A DNA stretch of 34,125 bases from contig CALUPO010000017.1 of NCBI GenBank assembly GCA_944322675.1, positions 1-34,125 on the forward strand, read 5' to 3'. Position numbers and translations under genes: made by a program. The stretch comes from Candidatus Gastranaerophilales bacterium. Its GTDB lineage: Bacteria > Cyanobacteriota > Vampirovibrionia > Gastranaerophilales > Gastranaerophilaceae. Shown one piece after another: positions 1 through 5,813 of the stretch. The notes under the pieces were generated by a model. That model was not told the origin of the DNA. It searched no databases and saw only the letters and a program-made list of their open reading frames with translations. Every line of letters starts with the position of its first letter. Positions within the stretch are counted from its first letter, which is position 1.

Positions 1-178
1 TTGGGGCGAAACTAGGTTTACTTTTTTCTTTTATCCAAAGATATTTTGTTTCGCCAAAGAGAAGATATGCAAGGGGCTTTGCCCCTTGCCACCCCTTTTA
101 AAACTGCTTGTTTTTATTAGATTAATATTCTCTTATTTTTTTGTTTTCCTCTTTCTGTTAAAAAAAACGGGGCGAAAA
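1..178. repeat. Composite repeat element with REP-like hairpin (left edge)
   Basis: This gene-free stretch carries a TTTCGCCCC core at both ends, read on the minus strand (1-13 and 169-178). It also has a GTTTCGCC/AAAGAGA block (48-60) and a perfect 9-bp hairpin with TTT loop (69-89, GCAAGGGGC/GCCCCTTGC). On the minus strand the block AGCAGTTTTAAAAGGGGT also occurs at 16055-16072, and an AT-rich block around TATTAATCTAATAAAAA recurs at 16277-16295. The same hairpin-plus-GTTTCGCC arrangement recurs at 25715-25830. I read it as one copy of a dispersed repeat family; its right end, in minus-strand sense, probably runs past the window start. Confidence 0.7.
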
Positions 179-288
179 TGAATTAGTACTTATGGAAAAA
201 AAATTAAGGAATTGCCCCGTATGCCTTTACTACATAGGATAATGTCATTCGACCGGTGTATTATTTGTTTTTATTTTTTGCAATATTT

Positions 289-540
289 TCAAACTTCTTG
301 CAATAAAGACTTCGCCTTTAAACCTACCTTTAAGTTGCACAATATCACCTTGTTCCAACTTTGTTTTTCCCCAAAAAATACACATAACACCGTCTTTCTT
401 TTTCTTGGATTCACACACAAAAACTGTTTTAAATTTTTCATTAATAAGCGTGTTTTTTCTTTTACCTCCTGTATTTTCACTCGGGGAACAAGTATATAAG
501 CTTCTTGATATTCTTTTTTATAATTTACTTTCGTCATCAT
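289..540 (-). CDS. Small basic protein of unknown function
   Basis: An 83-residue, Lys/Arg-rich protein with no signal peptide or membrane segment and no family I recognise. The start is supported by AAGGAAG about 8 nt upstream of the ATG on the minus strand. It is the leftmost gene seen in the leftward early operon that begins near 2536, and it follows the 571-948 gene by 30 nt. The basic composition would suit nucleic-acid binding, but that is only inference. Confidence 0.55.
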   Translation of the reverse strand: MMTKVNYKKEYQEAYILVPRVKIQEVKEKTRLLMKNLKQFLCVNPRKRKTVLCVFFGEKQSWNKVILCNLKVGLKAKSLLQEV

Positions 541-570
541 TTTTTTAACTTCCTTTTTTGTTAATCAACC

Positions 571-948
571 TTAAACTTTTTCATATCCTTTTTCTATAAG
601 TTCTTTAAAGTCAGTTTCTTCGCCTTCCGGCACTGCAAATTGATATGTTGCTGTTTTTGCAAGATTGCCGTTTTTGTCATAAATTTTTTTCCTCAATGTG
701 ACAGTTGTGTACTTTTTTTCTTTTTTTGCAAACTCATATCTACATTTTTTCCTAAACTCTTTGACCAATGCGATTGGTGGCAATTCAAAAGCACGATATT
801 CGTTGAGTATAAGGTTATAGCATTTTTCATAATCCCAAATTGAGGAATTTCCCAAAAGCCTGCTATAGTCTTCTAAACGAAGGGCATCATTTTCACATTT
901 AAAATGTGTGAACAATTTCACTAAAAAATCACCTTTACTGTATCCCAT
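571..948 (-). CDS. Hypothetical early phage protein
   Basis: A 125-residue soluble protein of unknown family. The N-terminal half looks helical; the second half is rich in Lys/Glu with a beta-like VTLRKKIYDKNG segment near residues 83-94. A GGGAGT ribosome site sits 8-9 nt before the ATG. It lies 13 nt downstream of the 962-1336 gene in the same leftward operon, so a role in early phage functions is likely by position only. Confidence 0.6.
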   Translation of the reverse strand: MGYSKGDFLVKLFTHFKCENDALRLEDYSRLLGNSSIWDYEKCYNLILNEYRAFELPPIALVKEFRKKCRYEFAKKEKKYTTVTLRKKIYDKNGNLAKTATYQFAVPEGEETDFKELIEKGYEKV

Positions 949-961
949 TTGTTTTTACTCC

Positions 962-1336
962 CTACAAACTGTTTAACCACTCTATCCGTTCTTGTTCAGT
1001 CATTTTGCCGACTTCTATTGTTAGTTCATTATCTGTTGGTGCCGCACGATTGTCATAAACCCCGTTTCTTAAGTCGGAATAGTTTTTGTCCTTAAGCAAA
1101 AAACTTACTGATGGTTTATAACTGTTGCCGTCCTTGCCTTTGAACTCACCTATGTTTTTCATTTTTTGAAGCACATCATCTAAAGTTTCAAAAAAATCGG
1201 GCGAGGACAAAACCAACTCTTGCAATTGGTGACACTGCATTGAACTTAAATACGGTTCAACTCCAAAATGAACTTTGTAACAAGCTTTGAATTTTTTCAC
1301 ATCTTCACCAAAATATGGGTCCTGATTTGTTGTCAA
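962..1336 (-). CDS. Hypothetical early phage protein
   Basis: A 124-residue soluble protein, unrecognised. The middle, LLKDKNYSDLRNGVYDNR (about residues 80-97), is compatible with the C-terminal part of phage replisome-organiser or helicase-loader proteins, but I cannot show that. Its start overlaps the end of the upstream DUF6291-type gene by 4 nt (ATGA), so the two are translationally coupled and may work together. Confidence 0.6.
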   Translation of the reverse strand: MTTNQDPYFGEDVKKFKACYKVHFGVEPYLSSMQCHQLQELVLSSPDFFETLDDVLQKMKNIGEFKGKDGNSYKPSVSFLLKDKNYSDLRNGVYDNRAAPTDNELTIEVGKMTEQERIEWLNSL

Positions 1337-1734
1337 TTTGTTGTAATTTTGAAAATGTTTAGTTTCTTTTTTTCTTTTTTTTCTACATTTTCATTAACAT
1401 TAACATTAACATTAACATTTTCATTTTCATTTTCATTTTCATTTTCATTTTCATTTACATTTACATTTTCATTAGGTTTTTTTTCAGAAAAACCACTGGT
1501 TTTTATTTTTTTAGGTCGACCGCCTTTTTTGCCGTCCTCGTATCGCTTGTTATTTGCGGATAATTGAGGTTTTATCAATGTAAAAAGTTGGTTGCAAATT
1601 TCATATTTTGGGTCAATTTCTTCGTCATTTAATGCAAAATTTAAGATTAAATCATACATTTTTAATCGTTTTTTCTCGTCCAAATTCTTAATTGCTTCAA
1701 AAAAACTTCTATAAAATACAAAACTTTCTCTCAT
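1333..1734 (-). CDS. DUF6291-type phage protein with Asn-Glu/Val repeat tail
   Basis: A 133-residue protein. Residues 1-75 (MRESFVFYRSFFEAI..., LYDL/MYDLILNFALN, then GKKGGRPKK) match the pattern of DUF6291 proteins, which sit in replication modules of low-GC phages. Residues about 85-115 are an alternating Asn-Val/Asn-Glu tract encoded by a hexanucleotide tandem repeat (1386-1474), followed by a Lys-rich end. The repeat unit is 6 bp, so slippage would change tract length without breaking the frame. It is coupled to the downstream gene by a 4-nt overlap. Confidence 0.7.
   Translation of the reverse strand: MRESFVFYRSFFEAIKNLDEKKRLKMYDLILNFALNDEEIDPKYEICNQLFTLIKPQLSANNKRYEDGKKGGRPKKIKTSGFSEKKPNENVNVNENENENENENENVNVNVNVNENVEKKEKKKLNIFKITTN
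1386..1474. repeat. Hexanucleotide microsatellite (CATTTT/CATTAA family)
   Basis: About 15 tandem 6-bp units, mostly CATTTT, CATTAA and CATTTA. All lie inside the DUF6291-type gene and encode an alternating Asn-Glu/Asn-Val linker. Blocks of identical neighbouring units (four CATTAA, then at least six CATTTT) suggest recent expansion by replication slippage. Confidence 0.9.
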
Positions 1735-1738
1735 TTTT

Positions 1739-1969
1739 TTACTTTCCTGATATTAAAACTAATCTGTTTAAATTGTCGTACAAGCCCATTTGTTTTAATT
1801 TTTGAAACCGTTCGCAAGCACGAGCAAGAATATTTTCTTTTGTTGGAAATAAATCGATTTCCTCTCCGTTTGTCATCTCAAGTGCCACGGTTTTAATAAT
1901 TCCGGACATAATTTTTGAATAATTGTTAAATTTTTCTTTTTCCAAATTTCTAATTTTTGTTTTTGTCAT
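1739..1969 (-). CDS. Hypothetical small early protein
   Basis: A 76-residue mostly helical, charged protein of unknown family in the leftward operon, 4 nt upstream of the DUF6291-type gene. An AAAGGAGT ribosome site lies upstream of the ATG (minus strand). It has no signal peptide or membrane segment. It could be a small DNA-binding or regulatory protein; nothing in the sequence settles this. Confidence 0.55.
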   Translation of the reverse strand: MTKTKIRNLEKEKFNNYSKIMSGIIKTVALEMTNGEEIDLFPTKENILARACERFQKLKQMGLYDNLNRLVLISGK

Positions 1970-2014
1970 TTTTTTATACTCCTTTGTAATATTTTTTAAA
2001 AATAGATTTTACTT

Positions 2015-2209
2015 TTATATTCCAATACCTGTAATAGTTTCTAAATTATGAGTTTTGACATATTCCGTTAATACCAAATTAACAAATCGTGAACGTGAAT
2101 AATTTTTCATTATTCGATATTTTTCAATGCATTTAAATAATGGAATATCAAACCCGACTGTTTTGACCATTTGCCCGCTAAGTTCCTCCGTGGTTTTTAT
2201 TTGGTTCAT
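2015..2209 (-). CDS. Ribbon-helix-helix-like small regulator
   Basis: A 64-residue protein. The stretch VKTVGFDIPLFKCIEKY followed by SRSRFVNLVLTEYV (residues 16-51) has the strand-helix-helix layout of MetJ/Arc-type proteins: a short strand, a helix, a Ser/Arg turn and a second helix. A strong AGAAAGGAG site precedes the ATG. It is the second gene of the leftward operon and probably binds DNA, perhaps as an early regulator. Family assignment is by pattern only. Confidence 0.6.
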   Translation of the reverse strand: MNQIKTTEELSGQMVKTVGFDIPLFKCIEKYRIMKNYSRSRFVNLVLTEYVKTHNLETITGIGI

Positions 2210-2243
2210 TTTTTCTCCTTTCTAAATTAAAATCTTTATATAG

Positions 2244-2273
2244 TTATTCAATTTTCAATGTGTAATTTTTTAT
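2244..2273. repeat. 30-bp direct repeat, copy 1 (immunity module flank)
   Basis: This block matches 3899-3928 at 29 of 30 positions (core TTCAATTTTCAATGTG). A second shared block, TGTGTTTTTGATAT, follows each copy (2307-2320 and 3974-3987). The pair brackets the small repressor, first ORF6N gene and first membrane-protein pair. Confidence 0.85.
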
Positions 2274-2341
2274 TACAAAAACTACGCCCATAGTTTGACA
2301 CAAGGATGTGTTTTTGATATCTTTTTGTTAAAGAGTTAAAT

Positions 2342-2485
2342 TTATGCCTTTATATCAAGCTCTTTAATCAACAAACTGCGAAGCAATTCCGTGAAATTAT
2401 CCACTTTACGTTCCTTTAACGCAAGGTTGATTTTTTCCCATAATGCATATTCAAATACTATATGCTTGTGTACGTATTGTTTCAA
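2342..2485 (-). CDS. 47-residue RHH-like protein, TTG start, first gene of leftward operon
   Basis: This small ORF begins with TTG and is preceded by AAGGAG with a 7-nt spacer. It encodes MKQYVHKHIVFEYALWEKIN... ending in NFTELLRSLLIKELDIKA, 47 residues. The N-terminal strand, a helix and then NFTELLRSLLIKEL resemble ribbon-helix-helix antitoxin or copy-control proteins. It is the first gene after the leftward promoter (-35 at 2531-2536, -10 at 2508-2513) and starts 22 nt from the presumed operator, so it may be an early regulator facing the XRE repressor gene. Confidence 0.65.
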   Translation of the reverse strand: MKQYVHKHIVFEYALWEKINLALKERKVDNFTELLRSLLIKELDIKA

Positions 2486-2506
2486 TTTTGTTCTCCTTAT
2501 ATTATG

Positions 2507-2518
2507 TATTGTACAATA
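2507..2518. promoter_or_regulatory. Candidate repressor operator TATTGTACAATA
   Basis: A perfect 12-bp palindrome in the divergent intergenic region. It covers the -10 box (TACAAT, 2508-2513) of the leftward early promoter and lies just upstream of a TATAAT (2524-2529) facing the XRE gene. This is where a lysogeny repressor would be expected to bind to shut off the early operon. Confidence 0.55.
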
Positions 2519-2536
2519 TTATTTATAATTTGTCAA
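2508..2536 (-). promoter_or_regulatory. Leftward early promoter
   Basis: On the minus strand, TTGACA (2531-2536) is followed by a 17-nt spacer and TACAAT (2508-2513), a near-consensus sigma-70 type promoter. Transcription would begin about 2501 and read the AAGGAG/TTG start of the 47-residue gene. Confidence 0.7.
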
Positions 2537-2557
2537 GAGATGTGGACAAAAATATCT

Positions 2558-2848
2558 ATGGATTACAATAAAAATTTACAACGGATTTTATTAGAACTTA
2601 AAATAACTCAAACTGATATGGCTAAAATCCTTGGAATATCTCGTCAACAGTTCAATAACATTATTAATGGTAGAAGTAGTTTAACTGACAAAAACATTCT
2701 AACTTTAATGACGAGTTATAATGTAAATTCAAATTATCTTCTTACTGGCAAAGGTCCAATGTTTCTGTCCTCAAGCAATCAAGATGATGATGTGATGGTT
2801 ATCAAGCTTAAAAAAGGTCAATCCGTTAAGATTGTTTATGAGGAATAA
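2558..2848 (+). CDS. Small XRE-family repressor-like protein
   Basis: A 96-residue protein if begun at ATG 2558; a start at 2540 would add six residues. Residues 5-63 form an XRE helix-turn-helix (TQTDMAKILGISRQQFNNII about 17-36), followed by the LLTGKGPMF tail often seen in phage CI-like proteins. The C-terminal 25 residues are short and basic; there is no peptidase domain. It diverges from the early operon across the palindrome at 2507-2518 and precedes the ORF6N gene by 3 nt. Candidate lysogeny regulator; a second repressor lies at 4089. Confidence 0.75.
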   Translation: MDYNKNLQRILLELKITQTDMAKILGISRQQFNNIINGRSSLTDKNILTLMTSYNVNSNYLLTGKGPMFLSSSNQDDDVMVIKLKKGQSVKIVYEE

Positions 2849-2851
2849 AGT

Positions 2852-3394
2852 ATGGATGAATTGATACCTATTCAAAATTTAATTTATGAAATTCGCGGGC
2901 ATAAGGTTATGCTTGATAGTGACCTTGCCAGGCTTTATGGTGTCGAAACTAAAAGATTAAATGAAGCTGTAAAACGAAATATTAAGCGTTTTCCTATAAA
3001 CTTTATGTTTCAACTTAATAAAGAAGAATTTAAAAACTTGAAGTCGCAAATTGCGACTTCAAGTTGGGGTGGTGTTAGAAAGTTACCGTATGCGTTTACC
3101 GAGCACGGGATTACAATGCTTGCCAGCGTTTTAAATAGTGATAAAGCGATTGAAATTAGTATAAAAGTAGTTGAAACATTTATTGCATTAAGAAAATACG
3201 CACTATCGCAAACATCCAAAAATTCAGAAATTGACGAGTTAAGAAAAATGCTTATGCTTCATATCGATAATACTGATAATAGATTTAATGAAAACGAAGC
3301 TACCATCAGACAAATAATAAATGTACTTAATAACCTTATCGAAAAACCTAGAGAAACCAAGCAAATTGGGTTTAATGTCAGTTGTGAGGATTGA
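2852..3394 (+). CDS. ORF6N domain protein (phage antirepressor-like), copy 1
   Basis: A 180-residue protein. Residues 5-90 match the ORF6N domain: IPIQNLIYEIRGHKVMLDSD, then RLYGVETKRLNEAVKRN, then the PYAFTEHGITMLASVL block. A helical, probably coiled-coil, C-terminus follows. ORF6N proteins are common in phages beside repressors, and a DNA-binding or antirepressor role is usually inferred. GAGGAA precedes the start, 3 nt after the XRE stop, so the two genes are one unit. It contains a perfect 15-bp inverted repeat (3035-3065), and a paralogue lies at 29608-30120. Confidence 0.85.
   Translation: MDELIPIQNLIYEIRGHKVMLDSDLARLYGVETKRLNEAVKRNIKRFPINFMFQLNKEEFKNLKSQIATSSWGGVRKLPYAFTEHGITMLASVLNSDKAIEISIKVVETFIALRKYALSQTSKNSEIDELRKMLMLHIDNTDNRFNENEATIRQIINVLNNLIEKPRETKQIGFNVSCED
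3035..3065. repeat. Perfect 15-bp inverted repeat inside ORF6N gene, copy 1
   Basis: Arms 3035-3049 and 3051-3065 pair fully around a single A; the core is GTCGCAA-A-TTGCGAC. The palindrome encodes the residues LKSQIATS and uses the GC-ended codons TCG and GCG in an AT-rich gene. The second ORF6N gene has the same feature at the same codons (29909-29929). Confidence 0.95.
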
Positions 3395-3419
3395 TTAAGT
3401 TTGTATAAAAAGGTATAAT
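3391..3419 (+). promoter_or_regulatory. Promoter for leaderless mRNA of membrane-protein pair 1
   Basis: TTGATT (3391-3396), a 17-nt spacer and TATAAT (3414-3419) are followed by exactly 6 nt and the ATG at 3426. The -35 box overlaps the ORF6N stop codon. The first transcribed base should be at or next to the start codon. Confidence 0.75.
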
Positions 3420-3425
3420 ATAAGC

Positions 3426-3650
3426 ATGGAAAAATTTTATTGTGAAAAAATAAATTACTATAAATTATTGTTTACAGCTGCGATAACTGCTTTTTATGGT
3501 TGTTGTGGTTGGTTTTATATAAATAGATTTTCATTAAGTAGTTTAGACTTGGTAATAATTATTATACTTCTTATTTTATTGCCAATGTCTATAATTGCTG
3601 TAATTTGTAAAATGCGTTACTATATTGAGAAATTAAAAATAAAGGATTAA
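3426..3650 (+). CDS. Small two-helix membrane protein (pair 1, first)
   Basis: A 74-residue protein with two hydrophobic helices (about 13-31 and 41-62) and a charged C-terminus, YIEKLKIKD. It is not recognised as a known family. It has its own promoter with the ATG 6 nt after TATAAT, hence probably a leaderless message. The partner gene begins 4 nt after its stop. The same arrangement, a two-helix protein followed by a 35-residue one-helix protein, occurs on the minus strand at 26354-26699. A role in superinfection exclusion or as a membrane toxin is possible but not shown. Confidence 0.65.
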   Translation: MEKFYCEKINYYKLLFTAAITAFYGCCGWFYINRFSLSSLDLVIIIILLILLPMSIIAVICKMRYYIEKLKIKD

Positions 3651-3653
3651 TAA

Positions 3654-3761
3654 ATGTTATACAATATTGCTTATGCTGTTGTTTCAATGTCTTTAATAGT
3701 TGTATGCCTCACTTTTCTATGGGCGGCAATTGATATAAAGCCTAAAAAAACATCTAAATAA
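3654..3761 (+). CDS. 35-residue one-helix membrane peptide (pair 1, second)
   Basis: The ORF starts at ATG 3654, 4 nt after the stop of the two-helix protein, with AAAGGA upstream. It encodes MLYNIAYAVVSMSLIVVCLT... ending in KPKKTSK: one transmembrane segment and a Lys-rich tail. Length and layout match the peptide at 26354-26461, also 35 residues. Too short for most gene finders but well supported by its ribosome site and by that parallel. Confidence 0.6.
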   Translation: MLYNIAYAVVSMSLIVVCLTFLWAAIDIKPKKTSK

Positions 3762-3774
3762 CCCCTTATGAAAA

Positions 3775-3896
3775 CCCGCCAAAGTTCTGACGGGCTAATA
3801 TAAAAAGTTAGAAACCCTGCGCAATATCCCTGCCGGTTCGACTGCCCTGGTTAGGTTTCATTTTAACCAACGTCGCGGCTCGGTTGTCGTCTTACG
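3775..3896. other. GC-rich structured island, possible non-coding RNA
   Basis: This island is far richer in G+C than its surroundings and has no ORF. CCCGCCAA/CTGACGGG (3775-3794) forms a hairpin; on the minus strand it pairs better (8 bp with G-U pairs, loop AACT) and is followed by TTTT, as in a short intrinsic terminator. GAAACC (3811-3816) pairs with GGTTTC (3854-3859) around a GC-rich interior. A leftward RNA ending near 3770 or a structured 3' UTR of the membrane-protein pair are both possible. Confidence 0.4.
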
Positions 3897-3898
3897 TA

Positions 3899-3928
3899 TT
3901 ATTCAATTTTCAATGTGCAATTTTTTAT
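3899..3928. repeat. 30-bp direct repeat, copy 2 (immunity module flank)
   Basis: The partner of 2244-2273 with one mismatch, again followed by TGTGTTTTTGATAT (3974-3987). The remaining bases up to the S24 repressor gene are AT-rich and hold the palindromes at 4035-4058. Confidence 0.85.
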
Positions 3929-4034
3929 ACCTCAAAGCACCACAAAATGAACACTTGCCTCTTGCCATTTTTGTGTGTTTTTGATATTAATAAATAAATA
4001 AATTATTAAATAAGTTTATATATTAATTATACAC

Positions 4035-4058
4035 AAAAGTAAACTTTTGTTAACAAAA
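4035..4058. promoter_or_regulatory. Overlapping palindromes upstream of S24 repressor
   Basis: AAAAGTAAACTTTT (6-bp arms, 4035-4048) overlaps the perfect palindrome TTTTGTTAACAAAA (4045-4058). They lie 31 nt before the repressor start and are suitable as binding sites for an XRE dimer, so autoregulation is the simple reading. No clear -35/-10 pair could be fixed here. Confidence 0.45.
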
Positions 4059-4088
4059 TTATTTATGCGTACACAAAAAGGTATTGAT

Positions 4089-4700
4089 ATGTTAATACAA
4101 GAAGCTATTAAAAAATTAGAACTTTTAACAAAAAAAAATATAACATATGATATACTTGCAGAAGCTTTGGGGATTTCAAAGCAAGCAATAAGTAATAGAA
4201 TTGCAAGAAAAAGTTCTTTAAAGGACTTTGAATATCAGAAAATTAAAAATTTTTTATGCTTAGATAATGATATGCCTAATATAAAGGAGCATTATATTAA
4301 TATAAATTATTATCCTGATGTATTTGGTTCATGTGGTTCGGGTACTTTTGCCTTATCAGAAAACAAAGAAGAAATGACAATATCTCAACAGTTATTGAAT
4401 TCTTATTCCAAATCAAGAATTTATAGTGCAATTAATGCACGTGGTGACAGCATGGAACCATATATTCAAGATAAAGATAAATTAATAGTTGAACACTATG
4501 AAGGTGAGCAAATAGTAGACAACAACGTATACATTTTTAGATTTTATGAAGAATTGTTTATTAAAAGATTAGCTAAAAATTTAGACCAAATTGTTGTAAA
4601 ATCTGATAATTCTATATACCCTATAAGATTTATTGAAAAACAAGAATTTGAACATTTTCAAATTATAGGCAAAATTGTAGGTGTAATTAGAAATTTATAA
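4089..4700 (+). CDS. LexA/CI-like phage repressor with S24 self-cleavage domain
   Basis: A 203-residue protein from ATG 4089, which has AAAAGG upstream; longer starts at 4065 or 4047 are possible. Residues 15-42 form a helix-turn-helix (ILAEALGISKQAISNRIARK). Residues 80-203 are a LexA/UmuD-type S24 peptidase domain: candidate cleavage dipeptide Cys82-Gly83 (UmuD also uses Cys-Gly), catalytic Ser121 in GDSMEP and Lys159 in FIKRL. It should hold the prophage silent and be inactivated through RecA after DNA damage. It is followed 30 nt later by the nuclease gene, which may share its transcript. Confidence 0.88.
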   Translation: MLIQEAIKKLELLTKKNITYDILAEALGISKQAISNRIARKSSLKDFEYQKIKNFLCLDNDMPNIKEHYININYYPDVFGSCGSGTFALSENKEEMTISQQLLNSYSKSRIYSAINARGDSMEPYIQDKDKLIVEHYEGEQIVDNNVYIFRFYEELFIKRLAKNLDQIVVKSDNSIYPIRFIEKQEFEHFQIIGKIVGVIRNL

Positions 4701-4730
4701 TTGATATTTTTAATCAAAGGAGAAAAAACA

Positions 4731-5813
4731 ATGGAATTTGTAGAAAAAATTAAGCAATTGCAAGAACGAGCAAATGGACTTATTGATAATTTACAAACTG
4801 AAGAAGCAACAAAAAATGCTTTAATTATGCCTTTTTTGAATGCTTTAGGATATGATGTTTTTAATCCTTTAGAAGTTGTGCCTGAATATATAGCGGACTG
4901 TCGGCTAAAAAAAGATGAAAAAGTTGACTATGCAATAATGAAAGATAATAAACCGATTATTTTATTGGAATGCAAGAAAGTTGAAAATGAAAAACTGGAT
5001 GTTAAACAACATGCAGGACAATTGTTTAAATATTTTACTGCGAGTAAAGCAAAATTTATTATTTTAACTAATGGAATTGTGTATAAATTCTTTTCGGACA
5101 TTGAAGAGCCAAATATTTTGGACAAAGAGCCTTTCTTTACTTTTAATCTTTTGGCTTTTAAAGAAAATCATATTGAAACACTTTCTGAATTTTGTAAAGA
5201 AAATTTTGATTTAGAAAAGGCATATTTAAATGCAGGTAATTTAAAATATATCAGACAATTTGAAGAAGTTTTAGAACAAGAATATCGTAATCCATCTGAT
5301 GATTTTGTAAGATATTTACTCGACAAGTCAAACATATATGATGGTGTAAAAACTGCAAAAGTTATAGAAAAACATAGAAAAACAACAATAGAAGCTTTTA
5401 ATCTTTTTATGTCAAAAATTATGAAAACATCATTAGATTTTAACTTAACATCAAAAGTTGAAGAAATAGATAAAAATACAGATAAAAATACTGTAGTTAC
5501 AACACTTGAAGAACTTGAGGGTTATGCAATTATAAAAGCAATATTAGCTGAAAATTTTGATATAAATAGAATTGCCTATAGAGATAATTTAAGCTATTTT
5601 AACATATTACTTGATGACAATATTTTAAAAACTATTTGTCGTTTGTATTTAAATAAATCAAATAAATATATTGCTTTCTTAGTTACAAAAGAAGGCGAAA
5701 AACGTTCTACAGAAGAAAAAATATTAATAAATTCGATTACCGATATTTTTAATTTCAAAGATAGAATTATTGATAGAGTTAATGAACTAGAAACAAATTA
5801 TGCTAAAAAATAA
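4731..5813 (+). CDS. Stand-alone HsdR N-terminal-type (PD-(D/E)XK) nuclease-like protein
   Basis: 360 residues from ATG 4731, with AAAGGAG before it. Residues 1-165 resemble the N-terminal nuclease domain of type I restriction HsdR subunits (HSDR_N): EEATKNALIMPFLNALGYDV, then the catalytic pattern D(Y)AI...ILLECKK (KVDYAIM and LLECKKVEN around residues 66-86), then FKYFTASKAKFIILTNG. There is no helicase part and no HsdM or HsdS nearby. Such short proteins are frequent in prophages, and a defence role is often proposed but not established. It lies between the repressor and a terminator, so it may be expressed in the lysogen. Confidence 0.75.
   Translation: MEFVEKIKQLQERANGLIDNLQTEEATKNALIMPFLNALGYDVFNPLEVVPEYIADCRLKKDEKVDYAIMKDNKPIILLECKKVENEKLDVKQHAGQLFKYFTASKAKFIILTNGIVYKFFSDIEEPNILDKEPFFTFNLLAFKENHIETLSEFCKENFDLEKAYLNAGNLKYIRQFEEVLEQEYRNPSDDFVRYLLDKSNIYDGVKTAKVIEKHRKTTIEAFNLFMSKIMKTSLDFNLTSKVEEIDKNTDKNTVVTTLEELEGYAIIKAILAENFDINRIAYRDNLSYFNILLDDNILKTICRLYLNKSNKYIAFLVTKEGEKRSTEEKILINSITDIFNFKDRIIDRVNELETNYAKK

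Noticed and set aside
1386-1474. A CRISPR-like array
   Set aside because: Units are 6 bp with no spacers; it is a coding microsatellite. No CRISPR array was seen anywhere in the window.
1268-1567. Forward ORF with Thr-Leu and Ser-Phe repeats
   Set aside because: It is the opposite strand of the hexanucleotide tract in the DUF6291-type gene; the minus-strand frame has the ribosome site and family match.
3811-3859. A tRNA, suggested by GGTTCGA at 3834-3840
   Set aside because: The bases around it do not form a T arm, and no acceptor or anticodon stem can be drawn.
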